Assembly (NCBI GenBank): GCA_030247855.1
Contig: JAPDRN010000149.1
Coordinates: forward strand, 1-64,000
Length of the DNA: 64,000 nt
Reading direction: 5' to 3'
Source: Knufia peltigerae
Lineage: Eukaryota; Ascomycota; Eurotiomycetes; Chaetothyriales; Trichomeriaceae
A program made the position numbers and the translations under genes. Shown here in pieces: positions 25,408 through 34,489 of this stretch; position 1 is the stretch's first letter, and each line of letters opens with the position of its first letter. Under the pieces are notes generated by a model, which worked only from the letters and a program-made list of their open reading frames with translations, did not search any database and was not told the origin of the DNA.

Positions 25408-26337
25408 TCAAGTGTTCTCCTTGCCCGAAGGGCGCCAGTCCAGATCCTGGAAGACCGGGCTCGCGAAGCATTCGGCGAGGAAGTCCAGGAATCGCCGCAT
25501 GATGGCGGGCTGCTGTCGACGCGACGCGTACACCGCATGGATGCCGAGCTCGTCCAGGCTGTACTCGGGCAGCAGTTCGATCAGTTCGCCACTGCGCAGC
25601 AGCGGAGCGACCTGGTAGGTCGGCAACATGGCGATGCCGGCATTGGCGCGCACCGCCTCCAGCAACAGCGATGCTTCATTGGCACTGATGTTGCCGCCCA
25701 CCGCAACCGACAACGAGCGCCCTTCGCGATGCAGCTGCCACAGGCTTTTGCCGACGTAGTGATGGGTCAGGCAGTTGTGCGCGGCGAGGTGTTCGGGTGC
25801 AGTCGGCGTGCCACGTGCCTGCAGGTAGGCCGGTGTCGCGCACAGCACCGAGCGGCAGATCGCCAAGCGACGTGCAATCAGGCTGGGATCGATCTGCCGC
25901 GCGATGCGCACCGCCAGGTCGACGCGCTCCTCCACCAGGTTGACCGTGCGGTCGACCAGCAGCAGTTCGATGCGGGCGGCCGGATGGCGCTGCACGAAGG
26001 CGGCCACTGCGCGCGCCAGATGGCTCTGCCCGAACGACACGCTGGCAGTGATGCGCAACGTTCCGTGTGGCTCGGGATCGTCGCTGGCCAGCTCGCCCTG
26101 CAGTTCATCGCCGATCGCCAGCATCTGCCGGAAACGCGCCAGCGCGGCTTCACCAGCCCCGGTCAGGCTGACCCGCCGGGTGGTCCGGTGCAGCAGCCGC
26201 GCGCCCAGCCAGCCCTCCACCTCGGCGAGGTAGCGGCTGACCATCGCCCGCGACATGTCCAGCACCTCGGCGGCGGCGGTCAGGCTGCCGCGCTCGGCAA
26301 CTTCGACAAATACGGTCATGGCGGTCAATCGGTCCAT
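25408..26337 (-). CDS. LysR-family transcriptional regulator
   Basis: 309 residues: N-terminal winged helix (LTAMTVFVEVAERGSLTAAA split, MSRAMVSRYLAEVE, LLHRTTRRVSLT) and a periplasmic-binding-like effector domain. ATG 26337 gives the normal LysR N-terminus. Divergent from the NAD(P)-binding protein at 26444, its likely target. Confidence 0.9.
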   Translation of the reverse strand: MDRLTAMTVFVEVAERGSLTAAAEVLDMSRAMVSRYLAEVEGWLGARLLHRTTRRVSLTGAGEAALARFRQMLAIGDELQGELASDDPEPHGTLRITASVSFGQSHLARAVAAFVQRHPAARIELLLVDRTVNLVEERVDLAVRIARQIDPSLIARRLAICRSVLCATPAYLQARGTPTAPEHLAAHNCLTHHYVGKSLWQLHREGRSLSVAVGGNISANEASLLLEAVRANAGIAMLPTYQVAPLLRSGELIELLPEYSLDELGIHAVYASRRQQPAIMRRFLDFLAECFASPVFQDLDWRPSGKENT

Positions 26338-26443
26338 CTGCTCGATCCATGCAACAAACAAGCGCGTTATACGCTGTTTTTCGAGCGACTGCAGCGACCT
26401 ACAGTGGCCCCATTCCCAGCCACCACCCCCACGGAGTCCTGTC

Positions 26444-27082
26444 ATGAAGATCGCCCTCGTCGGTGCCACCGGCAACATCGGCCGCCAGATCGCCCGCCAC
26501 GCGCTGGCCAACGGCCACCAACTGACCGTCATCGTGCGCAGCGCGCAGGACCTGCCGGCCGAGCTGGCCGGCGCCCATCCGGTCATCGCCTCGCTGGATG
26601 ACCAGGATGCCCTGGTCGCCGCCATCACCGGCCACGATGTGCTGGCCAGCGCCTACGGCCCGCGCCCGGGCGACGACATCGGTCGGGTCGGCGAGGTTGC
26701 CGCACAGCTGGCCGATGCCGCCCGCAAGGCCAACGTGCCGCGCCTGGTCGTAGTCGGCGGTGCCGGCAGCCTGGAAGTCGCCCCCGGTGTGCAGCTGGTC
26801 GACACCCCCACCTTCCCGGAGGCTTACAAGCCGTACGCGCTGGCCCACCGTGAAGCGTTCAACCGGCTGCAGGCAGTGGATGACCTGGATTGGACCTTCT
26901 TCTCGCCGGCCGCCGAAATCGGCCCGGGTGAAGAGCGTGGGCAGTATCGCGTGCAGCCCAAGGCGTTCCTCGCCGATGCCAGCGGCCATAGCCGCATCAG
27001 CTACGCCGACTACGGCGCCGCGTTCGTCGCCGAACTGGAAGCGCACACGTACCCGAAGCAGATCATCACGGCAGCGTACTGA
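26444..27082 (+). CDS. NAD(P)H-binding protein of the atypical SDR/NmrA-like family
   Basis: 212 residues. Rossmann glycine motif GATGNIGRQIA at the N-terminus; VVVGGAGSLEV and a Y-rich central segment (EAYKPYALAHREAFNRLQ split) resemble YwnB/azoreductase-like members. ACGGAG precedes the ATG. Divergent from the LysR gene, which probably controls it. Substrate unknown. Confidence 0.83.
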   Translation: MKIALVGATGNIGRQIARHALANGHQLTVIVRSAQDLPAELAGAHPVIASLDDQDALVAAITGHDVLASAYGPRPGDDIGRVGEVAAQLADAARKANVPRLVVVGGAGSLEVAPGVQLVDTPTFPEAYKPYALAHREAFNRLQAVDDLDWTFFSPAAEIGPGEERGQYRVQPKAFLADASGHSRISYADYGAAFVAELEAHTYPKQIITAAY

Positions 27083-27110
27083 TCGCGGCATGCGCCGGGT
27101 TTCATGCCCA

Positions 27111-27131
27111 CCGGGCATGGCCCGGCGCTAC
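27111..27131. repeat. REP single unit
   Basis: CCGGGCATGGCCCGGCGCTAC, the right-hand unit of the same subtype as 24537-24604, in the 97-bp gap between two + strand genes. Confidence 0.8.
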
Positions 27132-27179
27132 TTCCCCATGGAGCCGATGCTCGGCTCGATATCCCCAAGGACACCTCCC

Positions 27180-28091
27180 ATGCGCACCGCTACCCTGCTG
27201 CTCCCCCTCGCGCTGGCTGCAGGTTTCGCCAGCCCTCCGCTGCTGGCCGCATCGGCCGCCCCTGCGCCTGCCACTGCTGCGAAATCCCAGCTGCGCCTGC
27301 AGACCTTCCATCCTGGCCCGAAGGCGATGTTCTCGGTGTCCTCGGTGCTGATCGAAGGGCGCAACGACGCGATCCTGGTCAACGCGCAGTTCGGGGCCGG
27401 CGATGCGCGCCGGCTGGTCGAGCAGATCCGCGCCAGCGGCAAGCAGCTGACCACCATCTACATCAGCCATGGCGATCCGGATTACTACTTCGGGCTGGCC
27501 ACCGTGCAGGACGCGTTCCCGCAGGCGCGCATCGTCGCCACCGCGCAGACCGTGGCGCACATCCGTGAATCCCAGGCCGGCAAGCTGGCGTACTGGGGAC
27601 CGAAGATGGGCGCCGACGTTCCCGCACGCATCGTGGTGCCCGCCGTACTGGAAGGCGATGCACTGCAACTGGAAGATCAGCGCCTGCCGTTGATCGGCCT
27701 GGATGGGCCGACGCCGGACCGCAGCGTGCTGTGGGTACCGTCACTGCGCGCGATCGTCGGGGGTATTCCGGTGGTGGCCGGCGAGCATGTGTGGATGGCC
27801 GATACGCAGACGCCGCAGTCGCATGCCGATTGGCTGCGCACGCTGCAGCAGCTGCAGGCGTTGAAGCCGAAAGTAGTGGTGCCCGGCCATTACGTGGAGG
27901 GTGCGGCGCTGGATGCCAGTGCGTTGCGCTTCACGGCGGAGTACATCCGGGCCTTCGATGTTGAAACAGCCAAGGCCAAGGACAGTGCGGCGTTGGTGAA
28001 GGCGATGCAGGCGCGTTACCCGAAGCTGGCGGGTGTGGCGTCGCTGGAGTTGAGTGCGAAGGTGGCCAAGGGCGAGATGCAGTGGCCGTAA
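27180..28091 (+). CDS. Exported metallo-beta-lactamase-fold protein with altered metal motif
   Basis: 303 residues with a signal peptide (LLLPLALAAGFASPPLLAAS). The fold is supported by GPKAMFSVSSVLIEGRNDAILV (split) and VVVPGHYVEG. The signature HxHxDH is replaced by HGDPDY: the second His is Asp and the last His is Tyr. The later Asp (VWMADTQ) and His (VPGH) remain. It may bind one metal or act on a different substrate; not a beta-lactamase claim. AAGGA lies upstream of ATG 27180. A long inverted repeat follows its stop. Confidence 0.8.
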   Translation: MRTATLLLPLALAAGFASPPLLAASAAPAPATAAKSQLRLQTFHPGPKAMFSVSSVLIEGRNDAILVNAQFGAGDARRLVEQIRASGKQLTTIYISHGDPDYYFGLATVQDAFPQARIVATAQTVAHIRESQAGKLAYWGPKMGADVPARIVVPAVLEGDALQLEDQRLPLIGLDGPTPDRSVLWVPSLRAIVGGIPVVAGEHVWMADTQTPQSHADWLRTLQQLQALKPKVVVPGHYVEGAALDASALRFTAEYIRAFDVETAKAKDSAALVKAMQARYPKLAGVASLELSAKVAKGEMQWP

Positions 28092-28178
28092 GGTAGGGGG
28101 TTTTCTTTTGCAGGGCTGCGCCCTGCACCCGCCGAATCGACGGCAACGGCAACGGCAAAAGCGGGCATTCCGGGGGAT

Positions 28179-28280
28179 GGCGGGATAGGTCCGGTTGCGG
28201 GGGACGCTGCAAGTACGTCCATGTAAGCTCGGTCGCCGCATCCATGCGGCTCACGCCCCCGCAACCGGACCCACCCCGCC
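28179..28280. repeat. Long inverted repeat, core family 1 (copy C)
   Basis: 25-bp arms (28179-28203, 28256-28280) around a core with AAGTACGTCCATGTAAGCTC and GCCGCATCCATGCGGC. Between convergent genes. The whole block 28110-28371 resembles 62047-62320; no gene lies between 28092 and 28382. Confidence 0.83.
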
Positions 28281-28329
28281 TTCGACAGATTTCCGCGAGC
28301 TGTCGGAACGGCGTTCTGTGCTGCTGTTG

Positions 28330-28353
28330 GTAGGTGTCGACCTTGGTCGACAC
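28330..28353. repeat. REP unit, TGTCGACCTTGGTCGACA subtype
   Basis: GTAG head at 28330 followed by GTGTCGACCTTGGTCGACAC. 3' of dinB. Confidence 0.8.
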
Positions 28354-28382
28354 TTGGATCCACGCCATGCGTGAATGAACGA

Positions 28383-29471
28383 TCAGGAACGATCGGTCTG
28401 GGTGTGCTCGAACAATTCGCCCTGCACTACCGCTTCCTTTTCACGGAAACCGCCGAGGCCGACGCCGACCAGGCGGTAGCGGGTGTCGGCGGGTAGATCT
28501 ACGCGGGCGCGCAATGCCAGTGCGATGTCGCGTAGCTCGGCCATCGACTCAGGCGGGCGTTCCGGGGTGAAGCTGCGGGTGAGGATGCGGAACTGCGCGG
28601 TCTTCAGCTTCAACACCACGGTGTGGCCGATGCGTTCGGTCTTGCGCGTGGCCTGCCAGGTCTTCGCGGCCAGCTGCACGATCGCTTCACCCAGGTCTTC
28701 CAGCAACAGGTCCTCGGCGAAGGTGTCTTCGGAAGAGATCGACTGCACCTGCTGGTCTGGTTCCACCGGCCGCTCGTCGACGCCGCGCGCACGGTTGTAC
28801 AGGCTGCGGCCGAAGCTGCCGAAGGCTTCTTCCAGGTCCTGCAGGGTCCACTGCCGCAGGTCGCCGCAGGTGACGATGCCGCGCGCCGCCAGCTTGCCTT
28901 CCATCACCTTGCCGACGCCGGGCACGCGGTTCACCGGCAGCGGCAGCAGGAACGCATCCACCCGCTGCGGCGGAATCACGAACTGGCCGTCGGGCTTGCG
29001 CCAGTCCGAGGCGATCTTGGCCAGGAACTTGTTCGGTGCGATCCCGGCTGAAGCAGTCAGGTGGGTTTCCTCGCGGATCTGCGCGCGGATGGTGCGGGCG
29101 ATGTCGGTGGCCAGCACGATGTCGCTCTTCGGCGCCGTGACATCCAGATAGGCCTCATCCAGTGACAACGGCTCGACCAGGTCGGTATGACGCAGGAAGA
29201 TCTCGCGCACGTGGCGTGACACCGCCTTGTAACGTGCGAAGTCCGGCGGCACGAAGATCGCGTCCGGGCACAGGCGCTCGGCCCGCACCGCCGGCATCGC
29301 CGAACGCACGCCGAACACGCGCGCCTCGTACGAGGCTGCGCACACCACTGAACGCGCGCCGCGCCATGCCACAACCACCGGCTTGCCGCGCAGTGACGGA
29401 TCGTCGCGCTGCTCCACCGACGCGTAGAAGGCGTCCATGTCGACGTGGATGATCTTGCGCAGTGCGTTCAT
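28383..29471 (-). CDS. dinB: DNA polymerase IV
   Basis: Y-family translesion polymerase of 362 residues. Catalytic acidic residues in HVDMDAFYASVEQRD and SLDEAYLDVT, the PNKFLAKIASDWRKP finger segment, VPGVGKVME helix-hairpin-helix, and a C-terminal little finger. It ends with QGELF, a plausible beta-clamp-binding motif, then ten residues. ATG 29471 gives the standard N-terminus. No recognisable LexA box in the 190-bp region shared with fabA. Confidence 0.95.
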   Translation of the reverse strand: MNALRKIIHVDMDAFYASVEQRDDPSLRGKPVVVAWRGARSVVCAASYEARVFGVRSAMPAVRAERLCPDAIFVPPDFARYKAVSRHVREIFLRHTDLVEPLSLDEAYLDVTAPKSDIVLATDIARTIRAQIREETHLTASAGIAPNKFLAKIASDWRKPDGQFVIPPQRVDAFLLPLPVNRVPGVGKVMEGKLAARGIVTCGDLRQWTLQDLEEAFGSFGRSLYNRARGVDERPVEPDQQVQSISSEDTFAEDLLLEDLGEAIVQLAAKTWQATRKTERIGHTVVLKLKTAQFRILTRSFTPERPPESMAELRDIALALRARVDLPADTRYRLVGVGLGGFREKEAVVQGELFEHTQTDRS

Positions 29472-29548
29472 GGTTGGCCCACATGATACCTGCACCGTAC
29501 CCGTCCAGACGCCGAAGTATGGTCGTTGTGCATCAACGGGATGCGTGG

Positions 29549-29560
29549 TTTCAGCTGAAA
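29549..29560. promoter_or_regulatory. Perfect palindrome in the dinB-fabA region
   Basis: TTTCAGCTGAAA, extended imperfectly to GTTTCAGCTGAAAAC, about 100 bp upstream of fabA. Possible operator for fatty-acid synthesis control; regulator not identified. Confidence 0.35.
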
Positions 29561-29662
29561 ACACTACGCACGCGTACGGAGACGCGGTTTGATATCCGCC
29601 TGATCCGTCGTGCATCCTCGGGAACTCGTTGCCTTGTTTTCGCTTCCAGGATTGCGCTTTCC

Positions 29663-30178
29663 ATGACTCGTCTCCACGCGTTCAACCGCGACCAGCTGCT
29701 GGCCAGCGCACGCGGTGAACTGTTCGGCGCTGCCGCCGGCCGGTTGCCCAACGACCCGATGCTGATGTTCGACCGCATCACCGAAATCCGCGAGGACGGC
29801 GGACCGCATGGCAAGGGGATGGTACGCGCCGAACTGGATATCCGCCCGGACCTGTGGTTCTTCGGCTGCCACTTCATCGGTGACCCGGTGATGCCCGGCT
29901 GCCTGGGCCTGGATGCCATGTGGCAGCTGACCGGCTTCTTCCTCACCTGGCTGGGTGCCCCCGGCAAGGGCCGCGCCCTGGGCTGCGGCGAAGTGAAGTT
30001 CACCGGCCAGGTGCTGCCCGATGCCAAGCTGGTGCGCTACGAGATCGACATCAGCCGCGTCATCAACCGCAAGCTGGTGATGGCCCAGTCCGACGCGCGC
30101 ATGTACGTGGACGACCGCGAGATCTACAACGCCCGCGACCTGCGCGTGGGCCTGTTCACTGAAACCGGGAGCTTCTGA
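29663..30178 (+). CDS. fabA: 3-hydroxydecanoyl-ACP dehydratase/isomerase
   Basis: Branch-point enzyme of anaerobic unsaturated fatty acid synthesis: dehydrates 3-hydroxydecanoyl-ACP and isomerises the product to cis-3-decenoyl-ACP. 171 residues as usual. Catalytic His in GCHFIGDPVMPG and Asp in GLDAMWQ. Its TGA overlaps the fabB ATG (TGATG), giving the classic fabAB operon. Confidence 0.97.
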   Translation: MTRLHAFNRDQLLASARGELFGAAAGRLPNDPMLMFDRITEIREDGGPHGKGMVRAELDIRPDLWFFGCHFIGDPVMPGCLGLDAMWQLTGFFLTWLGAPGKGRALGCGEVKFTGQVLPDAKLVRYEIDISRVINRKLVMAQSDARMYVDDREIYNARDLRVGLFTETGSF

Positions 30179-31386
30179 TGCGTCGCGTCGTCATCACCGG
30201 CATGGGCATCACGTCCTGCCTCGGCAATGATCTGGATACCGTTTCGGCCGCCCTGCGCGAGAGCCGCGCCGGCATCACCGCGCTGGCCGACCACGCCGAA
30301 GCCGGCCTGCGCAGCCAAGTGGGTGGTCGCGTCGACCTCGACCTGGACGCGCTGATCGACCGCAAGCAGAAGCGCTTCATGAGCGATGCCGCCGCCTTCG
30401 CCTACCTGGCGATGGCCGATGCCATCACCGATGCGGGCCTGACTCCTGAACAGGTCAGTGGCCTGCGCACCGGCCTGATCGCCGGTTCCGGCGGCGGCTC
30501 CAGCGAATGGCAGGTGGGTGCGGTGGATCTGCTGCGCAGCCGCGGCGTGCGCAAGGTGGGTCCGTACATGGTGCCGCGCACGATGTGCTCGACCGTGTCG
30601 GCCTGCCTGGCCACCGCGTTCCAGATCAAGGGCGTCAGCTACTCGCTGTCGGCCGCCTGCGCGACCTCCGCACACTGCATCGGTGCGGCTGCCGACCTCA
30701 TCCGCCACGGCGCGCAGGACATCATGTTCGCCGGTGGCGGTGAAGACCTGCACTGGTCGATGAGCGTGATGTTCGATGCGATGGGTGCACTGTCCACCAG
30801 CTTCAACGACACCCCCGCCAGCGCCTCGCGCCCGTATGACAAGGACCGCGATGGCTTCGTCATCGCCGGTGGTGGCGGCATGCTGGTGCTGGAAGATTAC
30901 GACCACGCGGTGGCACGTGGCGCGCACATCCATGCCGAGCTGATCGGTTACGGCGTGACCTCCGATGGCGCCGACATGGTCGCGCCGTCCGGTGAAGGCG
31001 CCGTGCGCTGCATGAAGATGGCGCTGCAGAACGTCGACCGTCCGCTGGATTACCTCAACACCCACGGCACCTCGACCCCGCTGGGCGATGTGACTGAGCT
31101 GGGTGCGATCCGCGAGGTGTTCGGCGATGCGATTCCGCCGTTGTCCTCGACCAAGGCGCTGTCGGGCCATTCGCTGGGCGCTGCCAGCGTGCATGAAGCG
31201 ATCTACTGCCTGCTGATGATGCGCGATGGCTTCGTGGCCGGTTCGGCCAACATCGGCGAGCTGGACCCGAAGGTGGAAGGCTTCCCGATCCTGCGCGAAA
31301 GCCGCGAGCAGAAGCTGGACACGGTGATGTCCAACAGCTTCGGCTTCGGTGGCACCAACGCGGCGCTGGTGTTCGGCAGGGTGTGA
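30178..31386 (+). CDS. fabB: 3-oxoacyl-ACP synthase I
   Basis: Condensing enzyme that elongates cis-3-decenoyl-ACP, partner of FabA. 402 residues. Active-site Cys in SAACATSAHC, His in LNTHGTSTPLGD and His in SGHSLGAAS. Start overlaps the fabA stop. Confidence 0.97.
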   Translation: MRRVVITGMGITSCLGNDLDTVSAALRESRAGITALADHAEAGLRSQVGGRVDLDLDALIDRKQKRFMSDAAAFAYLAMADAITDAGLTPEQVSGLRTGLIAGSGGGSSEWQVGAVDLLRSRGVRKVGPYMVPRTMCSTVSACLATAFQIKGVSYSLSAACATSAHCIGAAADLIRHGAQDIMFAGGGEDLHWSMSVMFDAMGALSTSFNDTPASASRPYDKDRDGFVIAGGGGMLVLEDYDHAVARGAHIHAELIGYGVTSDGADMVAPSGEGAVRCMKMALQNVDRPLDYLNTHGTSTPLGDVTELGAIREVFGDAIPPLSSTKALSGHSLGAASVHEAIYCLLMMRDGFVAGSANIGELDPKVEGFPILRESREQKLDTVMSNSFGFGGTNAALVFGRV

Positions 31387-31390
31387 CTGA

Positions 31391-31469
31391 AAGCGTGCCG
31401 ACCAACGGTCGGCACCCACCGGGTTCAAGGAGGGCGGTGAAGCGTGCCGACCAACGGTCGGCACCCACC
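31391..31469. repeat. 30-bp direct repeat, two copies
   Basis: A hairpin-forming unit (GTGCCGACCAACGGTCGGCAC then CCACC, split GTGCCGACCA+ACGGTCGGCAC) at 31391-31420 and 31440-31469, 49 bp apart in the same orientation. Between convergent fabB and the HAD gene; unlike the SMAG pairs these are direct. Confidence 0.85.
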
Positions 31470-31490
31470 ATCACCCACCCTCACCCATCG

Positions 31491-32174
31491 TTACCTCGGC
31501 AACAGCGGCAGCAGCAGCGCGTGGGCGTCCACCAGCGAGCCGACGATGCGGTGGCCCAAGGCACGCAGTTCTTCATCGGGATGCACCAGATCCGGCACCT
31601 GGATCACGGTCATGCCCGCAGCCAGTGCGGCACGCGTGCCTGCAGGGGAATCCTCCAGCGCCAGGCAGCGTTCCGGCGCCTGTCCCAGCCGCTGCGCGGC
31701 CAGCAGGTAGATGTCCGGTGCCGGCTTCGGCCGCGCCACATCGCCACTGGTGATCACCGCATCGAAGTACGGCAGCAGCCCGGCCGCGGCCAGCTTGCGG
31801 TTGGCCCGCGGCTGCCGCGTGGTGGTCGCCACCGCACGCGGCACCGCGTGCAACTTCAGCAACTCAAGCAGTTCCAGGATGCCCGGGCGCAGCGGCAACC
31901 CGGTCTGCGTGCGTTCCTCGTACAGATCATGGCAGCGCGCGGCCATGGCCTCGATCATGCTGTCTTCGATACCCTGCCGGCGCAGCAGTGCATGGCTGTC
32001 GCGGTCACCGAGGCCGACCATGCGCACGAAGAAGGTGGCATCCAGCGGCAGACCGAATTCCTCTGCCGCCTCGCTCCAGCATGCAAGCGACACGCGCTCG
32101 CTGTCGATCATCAGGCCGTCCATGTCGAAGATGACGGCGTCGGGCAGGAACGGCAGTGCAGCGATGGAGGTCAT
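31491..32174 (-). CDS. HAD-family phosphatase, beta-phosphoglucomutase-like
   Basis: 227 residues. Motif I FDMDGLMIDSE, motif II ATTTRQPR, Lys in VARPKPAPDIYL and motif IV LEDSPAGTRAALAAGM. Family members dephosphorylate or isomerise sugar phosphates; the substrate is not readable. ATG 32174 overlaps the rsuA stop (ATGA), so it is the third gene of rsmC-rsuA-HAD. Confidence 0.87.
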   Translation of the reverse strand: MTSIAALPFLPDAVIFDMDGLMIDSERVSLACWSEAAEEFGLPLDATFFVRMVGLGDRDSHALLRRQGIEDSMIEAMAARCHDLYEERTQTGLPLRPGILELLELLKLHAVPRAVATTTRQPRANRKLAAAGLLPYFDAVITSGDVARPKPAPDIYLLAAQRLGQAPERCLALEDSPAGTRAALAAGMTVIQVPDLVHPDEELRALGHRIVGSLVDAHALLLPLLPR

Positions 32175-32872
32175 GGAGCGAACAGCGTATCCAGATCGGT
32201 GGAGGTCAGCAGCCGCCATTGCCCTTCAGCCAACCCCTGCAGGTCCAGGCCACCGACACGGCTGCGATGCAGTGCCTGCACGTGGTTGCCTGCGGCAGCG
32301 AACATGCGGCGTACCTGATGGTAGCGGCCTTCGTGCAGTATCAGGCGCGCCTTGCGCGGGCCGAGCACCTGCAGTTCAGCCGGCAGCAGGGGCGTCTTCT
32401 CCGCTTCCAGCATCAGCGTGCCGCTGGCGAACAGCGCCACTTCGTCACCGCGCAGATCTTCGGCCAGCTCCACTTCGTAGACCTTGGGCAGCTTCGACTT
32501 CGGCGAGATGATCCGGTGCAACAGATTGCCGTCGTCGGTCAGCAGCAACAGGCCGCTGGTCTCGCGGTCCAGGCGGCCGACGGTGGACAGCACCGGGTCG
32601 CGGTCACGGAAGCGCGGCGGCAGCAGGTCGTAGATCAAGCGGCCTTTGTCCTTGGTCGAACAGGTGTAGCCGGCCGGCTTGTACATCGCCAGCGACAGGC
32701 CCACCGGCGGGTCCAGCGGGTCGCCGTCGACCCGCACCGCTTCATGCGGCACCTGGTCGTCGGCATACAGCACCTCGCCGTCGGCATCGGTGACGCGGCC
32801 TTCGCGGAACATCCACTGCACCTGCTTGCGGCTGCCGTAGCCGAGGTTGGCGATGTGCTTGACCAGTTTCAC
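32171..32872 (-). CDS. rsuA: 16S rRNA pseudouridine(516) synthase
   Basis: 233 residues: N-terminal S4 RNA-binding domain (VKHIANLGYGSRKQVQWM split) then the RsuA catalytic domain with the Asp in VGRLDRETSGLLLLT and the YHQVRRMFAAAGNHV segment. Flanked by rsmC upstream and the HAD gene downstream with four-base overlaps, an rRNA-modification operon. RsuA versus another RsuA/RluE paralogue is likely but not certain. Confidence 0.9.
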   Translation of the reverse strand: MKLVKHIANLGYGSRKQVQWMFREGRVTDADGEVLYADDQVPHEAVRVDGDPLDPPVGLSLAMYKPAGYTCSTKDKGRLIYDLLPPRFRDRDPVLSTVGRLDRETSGLLLLTDDGNLLHRIISPKSKLPKVYEVELAEDLRGDEVALFASGTLMLEAEKTPLLPAELQVLGPRKARLILHEGRYHQVRRMFAAAGNHVQALHRSRVGGLDLQGLAEGQWRLLTSTDLDTLFAP

Positions 32873-33939
32873 CGGCCCTTCCCCTTGCCCTTCACCGCCT
32901 CGACCAGCTTGAAGCCATCGCGCTCGGCAACCACGCGCACGGCGCCGAAGCTCTCATTGAGCGTGTATTCGTACGGAAGGTGGCGGTTGGCCACCACGTA
33001 CAGGCGACCGCCGGGGCGCAGCGCCTGCGCGGCCACGGCGATGAAGCGCTGGCCGATGTCCGGGCGGTCCGCACGCGAGGGCGTGTGGAACGGCGGGTTG
33101 CTGATGATGACGTCGTAGTCCGGCTCGATGCCAGCGGTGACGTCGCGCCACAGGAAGCGCAGCGGCACCGGGCGCGGCGGCGGCGCCAGATTGAGTTCGG
33201 CCAGGTCCAGTGCGCGCTTCTCGGCCTCGTAGAGGTCCAACGCGGTGATCTTCGGGCAGCGCTCCAGCAGCTCGCGCGACAGGTAGCCATAACCGGCACC
33301 GAGGTCGGCCGCACGCCCGGCCAGGTCGGCCGGCAGATGTTCGGCAAGCAAGGCCGATGCCGGGTCGATGCGGTCCCAGGCGAACACGCCCGGGCGGCTG
33401 AGGAAACGGCCGCCGACGATCGGCCGCACCGCGTCCAGGCTGCCCCAGCGCTTGGCCACGTCCGCATCGTGCTGGCCCTGCAACGGCGCGGTCCAGAACA
33501 CACGGCAGTGGTTCTTGGTCAGGCTGCCGCCGAGACCGGTCAACTGCTTCAGGTCGCCTTCGCCGGAGCGGGCGCCCTCGTTGTTGTGCTGGCAGGCCAC
33601 GATGCGGCCACCGTCGGCGACCAGCGCCAGGGCGCGGGCGAACAACGCGCGGGCTTCCTCGCGCTGGCGCGGCGGCAGCACCAGCACCAGCGGGTAACGG
33701 CCGCGGCCGGCAGCATCATCCAGCTGGCCGCTGACGGTCCAGCCAGCGGCCTGCTGCAGCGGCTGCGCGAACGGGGCGAAGCTCTGCTCGCAGTCGACCT
33801 CGCGGCCGCCGGCCTGCTCGCGCAGGGGCCAGCCGTCGCGGGCACGCAGGAAGGCCACCGGACCCTCCGGCCAGCGCAGGGCGCCGCTGGAGAACGGCAG
33901 GAGCAGGGTCTGCAGGGGGGCGTCGTCGCTGGATGCCAT
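32869..33939 (-). CDS. rsmC: 16S rRNA m2G1207 methyltransferase
   Basis: 356 residues: two methyltransferase-like halves. The C-terminal half has the SAM motif ADLGAGYGYLS and catalytic NPPFHT; the N-terminal half has a degenerate copy (as usual for RsmC). Lys/Gly-rich tail. ATG 33939 is chosen because upstream residues have no homologue-like character. First gene of the operon; stop overlaps rsuA start. Confidence 0.9.
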   Translation of the reverse strand: MASSDDAPLQTLLLPFSSGALRWPEGPVAFLRARDGWPLREQAGGREVDCEQSFAPFAQPLQQAAGWTVSGQLDDAAGRGRYPLVLVLPPRQREEARALFARALALVADGGRIVACQHNNEGARSGEGDLKQLTGLGGSLTKNHCRVFWTAPLQGQHDADVAKRWGSLDAVRPIVGGRFLSRPGVFAWDRIDPASALLAEHLPADLAGRAADLGAGYGYLSRELLERCPKITALDLYEAEKRALDLAELNLAPPPRPVPLRFLWRDVTAGIEPDYDVIISNPPFHTPSRADRPDIGQRFIAVAAQALRPGGRLYVVANRHLPYEYTLNESFGAVRVVAERDGFKLVEAVKGKGKGR

Positions 33940-34095
33940 CGGCGCGGGTACTGGAAGCGTGAGGGCCGTCCATTGTACCGGCTTGTCCGGCCCGGCCCCG
34001 GTCACCGCTTTGCGAAACTTCAACGTTGCCTTGATGCCGCAGCAACATGCCAGCGTTCAGGGTAGAGGCTCCCCCGCAACTCCTGGAGATCCTGC

Positions 34096-34359
34096 ATGCG
34101 TGCCTTGTTCGTCGGAGGTGTCGTCGACAACAGCGAAATGGACCTGGAAGGCAGCCATCCCCCCGTGCATTACCCGGAGGACACCGGCGGCGGCCATTCC
34201 CGCTACCGCCTGCACCAGGTCGGCCACGGTGCCGATGGCAGCGTGGCCTACGCCGTCTATGGCGCGCCGGATCTGGCAGACGATGAAGTGACCCGGGTAG
34301 CCGAGGAGCGCGCCTATGCGCGCAGGTTCGAAGCGACGGCAACGCTGTTCGAGCATTGA
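34096..34359 (+). CDS. Small hypothetical protein
   Basis: 87 residues, no signal peptide or membrane segment, acidic centre. Good GGAG eight to nine bases before the ATG. Begins MRALFVGGVVDN; contains VHYPEDTGGGHSRYRLH, which suggests a soluble beta-rich fold. I do not recognise the family. Divergent from rsmC. Confidence 0.7.
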   Translation: MRALFVGGVVDNSEMDLEGSHPPVHYPEDTGGGHSRYRLHQVGHGADGSVAYAVYGAPDLADDEVTRVAEERAYARRFEATATLFEH

Positions 34360-34376
34360 CCACCGCAGACCACCGC

Positions 34377-34455
34377 AGCCACGCATGGCGTGGCTCTACT
34401 GTTGACCCACCCCATCTGCGGATGCGGTCGAAGTAAATCCACGCCATGCGTGGAT
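34377..34455. repeat. REP-like units
   Basis: AGCCACGCATGGCGTGGCT ending CTAC at 34399, and GTAA head followed by ATCCACGCCATGCGTGGAT at 34437-34455. Between convergent small genes. Confidence 0.65.
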
Positions 34456-34489
34456 GCCGCCATCCGCGGATGCCGTTGGCAAGTTGCCG

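Noticed and set aside
27180..28091. Beta-lactamase resistance gene
   Set aside because: Although it has the fold, the active-site motif is altered and nothing ties it to beta-lactams.
29472..29662. SOS (LexA) box upstream of dinB
   Set aside because: No sequence in the gap resembles known LexA sites of Xanthomonads; the TTTCAGCTGAAA palindrome is different.
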